Shown here: piece after piece, positions 6,339 through 8,059 of the stretch
Position numbering within the stretch: the stretch's first letter is position 1
Layout of the letters: each line of letters begins with the position of its first letter
From: Rhizobacter sp.
GTDB taxonomy: Bacteria; Pseudomonadota; Gammaproteobacteria; Burkholderiales; Burkholderiaceae_C
Direction of reading: 5' to 3'
NCBI GenBank assembly: GCA_014380155.1
Contig: JACMKJ010000406.1
Coordinates: 1 to 8,059 of the forward strand
Length of the DNA: 8,059 nucleotides
Made by a program: the position numbers and the translations under genes
Notes under the pieces: generated by a model
Told to the model about the DNA's origin: nothing
The model's input: the letters and a program-made list of their open reading frames with translations, nothing else
Databases searched by the model: none

Positions 6339-6746
6339 ATGTTGATGAAACGTCTGATCATTTCGAGCCTGCTGTCTCTGTCCTTGACGGCACAAGCGCA
6401 CTCACCGAACGCGTCGGACGCGAGCGCCTTGTCGATGTTGCCGATCGCGGTATCGGTGGCCGCACCGGCGATGTTCCTGTCGGCCGGTGCGATGTTGACC
6501 GTGGTCGCCGTCGAAGCCTCGGCCGCCGGCGTGGTGTGTGTGCTGGAGCGCGCCTCCGACGGTGCGCGTGCCAGCGTCACGCTCAGTGCGCAGGCGGCGG
6601 GCGGTTTGTCGGTGGCGGCAGGCACGGTGGTGGTGGTCACCGCCTTCAGCGCCGGCTGGGTGCTCTCGGCCGCCGGCCGCGCCATCGCCTACATTCCCAA
6701 CGAGATCGGCGCCGCGCTGCTCTACAACGAACGGGTGACGCGGTGA
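6339..6746 (+). CDS. Small exported Ala/Val-rich protein of unknown function
   Basis: The 135-residue product starts with a signal peptide (MLMKRLIISSLLSLSLTAQA, probable cut before HS at residue 21). The mature part is rich in Ala, Val, Ser and Gly, with a single Cys, two hydrophobic stretches (about 33-60 and 88-112), and a C-terminal motif AIAYIPNEIGAALLYNERV. From memory it resembles small proteins annotated as the STM0539 family; I could not check this. Three in-frame starts exist: GTG 6333 (GTGA overlap with the previous stop), ATG 6339 and ATG 6345. ATG 6339 is preferred because AGGAG (6327-6331) sits 7 bases upstream. The stop overlaps the GTG start of the next gene by 4 bp, so it is probably made together with the DUF2145-type protein and both go to the periplasm or outer membrane. 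Two halves of the mature part look alike, suggesting an internal duplication. Confidence 0.8.
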   Translation: MLMKRLIISSLLSLSLTAQAHSPNASDASALSMLPIAVSVAAPAMFLSAGAMLTVVAVEASAAGVVCVLERASDGARASVTLSAQAAGGLSVAAGTVVVVTAFSAGWVLSAAGRAIAYIPNEIGAALLYNERVTR

Positions 6747-7516
6747 TCGCGCGCTGCATCACCGCGCTGGCCCTCGCCGCGTGCATGACGCTCGCCCACG
6801 CCGGCCGCTCGTGCGAGCCCAAGCCACCCGAAGCACGCAATGTGGCACGCGCCATGGTGCTGGCCGAACACACCGCCCGCATGCTCGACGCCAGCGGCGC
6901 GCAGGTGGTGGTGCTGGCACGTGCCGGCCAAGACCTGAGCGCGTACGGCCTGCGTTATTCGCACCTCGGCCTGGCCTACCGCGACGGTGACCGCTGGCGC
7001 GTGGCCCACAAGTTGAACCAGTGCGGCAGCGCGGTGGCCTCTATCTACCGGCAAGGCCTGGGCGAGTTCTTTCTCGACGACCTGCACGACTACCAGGCCG
7101 GCGTGGTGATCCTTCGCCCCGACGTGCAGGCCGCGTTGAGGCCCGCGCTGCAAGACAACCAGCGCCTCGCGCAGCTGCACACGCCGCGCTACAACATGGT
7201 CGCCTACCCCTGGGCGCAGAGTTACCAGCAGTCGAACCAATGGGCCATCGAAACGCTGGCCATGGCGGTCGATGCCAACGCCACCACACGCGGCCGCGCA
7301 CAAGCCTGGTTGCAGCTGCAGGGCTACCAGCCGAGCACGCTGTACATCTCGGCCTTCAAGCGCCTCGGTGCACGCATCACCGCCGCCAACGTCGCCTTCG
7401 ACGACCACCCGAACGACAAACGATTCAGCGATCGCATCGAAACCGTCACGGTCGACTCGGTGTTTGCGTGGCTGAACCGCAGCGGCCTCGGCGGGCCGGT
7501 GCAGGTGGTGAGGTAG
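6743..7516 (+). CDS. DUF2145-type exported protein of unknown function
   Basis: The 257-residue product starts at GTG 6743, overlapping the previous stop as GTGA. The N-terminus is a signal sequence: MIARCITALALAACMTLAHA, with probable signal peptidase I cleavage before GRSC at residue 21; LAAC (11-14) also fits a lipobox, but its hydrophobic stretch is short. From memory it matches the DUF2145 family, marked by ARAGQDLSAYGLRYSHLGLAYRDG, WRVAHKLNQCG, GEFFLDD, LHTPRYNMVAYPWAQSYQQS, NQWAIETLA, FDDHPNDKRF and VTVDSVFAWL. The mature form has only Cys24 and Cys94, which could form a disulfide. The YSHLGLAY-WRVAHKLN segment (His74) recalls the histidine strand of permuted papain-like hydrolases, but the later SNQW (164-167) lacks the expected Cys. 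No function is known to me. Neighbours suggest a cell-envelope role. Confidence 0.85.
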   Translation: MIARCITALALAACMTLAHAGRSCEPKPPEARNVARAMVLAEHTARMLDASGAQVVVLARAGQDLSAYGLRYSHLGLAYRDGDRWRVAHKLNQCGSAVASIYRQGLGEFFLDDLHDYQAGVVILRPDVQAALRPALQDNQRLAQLHTPRYNMVAYPWAQSYQQSNQWAIETLAMAVDANATTRGRAQAWLQLQGYQPSTLYISAFKRLGARITAANVAFDDHPNDKRFSDRIETVTVDSVFAWLNRSGLGGPVQVVR

Positions 7517-7553
7517 ATTGCGCCGACACCAGAAGACAACCGGAGGAGCCCCT

Positions 7554-8059
7554 TTGAGCCACCCTGAACACCCGAACCAGTTTGCCCTGCTGACGCAGCG
7601 CCGTTTTGCGCCCTTCTTCTGGACGCAGTTTCTCGGCGCCGGCAACGACAACCTGTTCAAGTTCGCCTTCACCGTGATGGTGACCTACCAGCTGCAGGTC
7701 GAGTGGTTGCCACCGGCCATGGCCGGACTGGTGATCGGCGCGCTGTTCATCTTCCCGTTCTTGCTGTTTTCGGCCACCAGCGGGCAGCTGACCGACAAGT
7801 ACGACAAGACGAAGATGATCCGCTTCGTGAAGTGGTTCGAGATCGTGGTGATGGTGATTGCGGCCTACGGCTTCATGCAGGCCAACGGGCCGGTGCTGCT
7901 GGCCTGCGTGTTCCTGATGGGCTTGCACTCCACGCTCTTCGGCCCGGTGAAATTTGCCTACCCGCCACAGACCCTCCGCGCGCGCGAGCTGACCGGTGGC
8001 AACGGCATGGTCGAGATGGGCACCTTCGTGGCCATCCTGCTGGGCAACGTGGTGGGCGG
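7554..8059 (+). CDS. MFS transporter of LplT/Aas type, 5' part (lysophospholipid transport)
   Basis: The frame is open from TTG 7554 to the window end (168 complete codons). TTG is chosen as start because GGAGGAG (7542-7548) lies 5 bases upstream and no ATG or GTG near it fits better. The sequence is the start of a major facilitator superfamily carrier: helix 1 with FFWTQFLGAGNDNLFKFAFTVMV (22-43), where G-x-x-NDN is the hallmark of LplT-like lysophospholipid transporters, helix 2 (about 54-74), then loop motif A GQLTDKYDKTK (77-87), helices 3 and 4, and LHSTLFGPVKFAYPP. LplT flips lysophospholipid inward across the inner membrane for reacylation by Aas. In Burkholderiales this domain is often fused to a PlsC-type acyltransferase; whether that holds here lies past the window edge. 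It is 37 bp from the DUF2145-type gene. Confidence 0.88.
   Translation, partial: MSHPEHPNQFALLTQRRFAPFFWTQFLGAGNDNLFKFAFTVMVTYQLQVEWLPPAMAGLVIGALFIFPFLLFSATSGQLTDKYDKTKMIRFVKWFEIVVMVIAAYGFMQANGPVLLACVFLMGLHSTLFGPVKFAYPPQTLRARELTGGNGMVEMGTFVAILLGNVVG

Overview
The window is GC-rich, gene-dense DNA from a betaproteobacterium, most likely of the order Burkholderiales (Comamonadaceae or Rubrivivax/Leptothrix-like relatives). This rests on the GC-biased codon use, the style of the LysR, RlmJ and PAS-kinase proteins, and a YiaA / small exported protein / DUF2145 gene series I associate with that order. The assignment comes from recalled family resemblance, not a search. I see no mobile element, CRISPR array, tRNA or rRNA; it reads as ordinary chromosome.

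Left part (1-2150): the 3' end of a LysR-type regulator (start outside the window) is followed 28 bp later by rlmJ, a 23S rRNA m6A methyltransferase. rlmJ converges on a minus-strand gene for an exported START/AHSA1-like protein. The gap between them holds a 28-bp tandem repeat and a hairpin whose loop carries the rlmJ stop codon.

Middle part (2201-5796): a class III (CaiB/BaiF) CoA-transferase gene overlaps by 4 bp (GTGA) a membrane-anchored, two-PAS histidine kinase, so the two are probably translationally coupled. No response regulator lies nearby. The kinase converges, with a 9-bp gap, on a minus-strand XRE-type helix-turn-helix regulator.

Right part (5797-8059): a 129-bp divergent intergenic region carries a direct repeat (GATACCA-N4-GCC, two copies 43 bp apart), a candidate operator. 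It separates the XRE regulator from a compact plus-strand series: a YiaA-like four-helix inner-membrane protein, a small exported Ala/Val-rich protein, a DUF2145-type exported protein, and the start of an MFS carrier of the LplT/Aas (lysophospholipid transport and reacylation) type, which runs off the end. Junctions are 2 bp, a 4-bp GTGA overlap and 37 bp, so this looks like one envelope-related operon. The two exported proteins of unknown function are the least understood and most interesting content.
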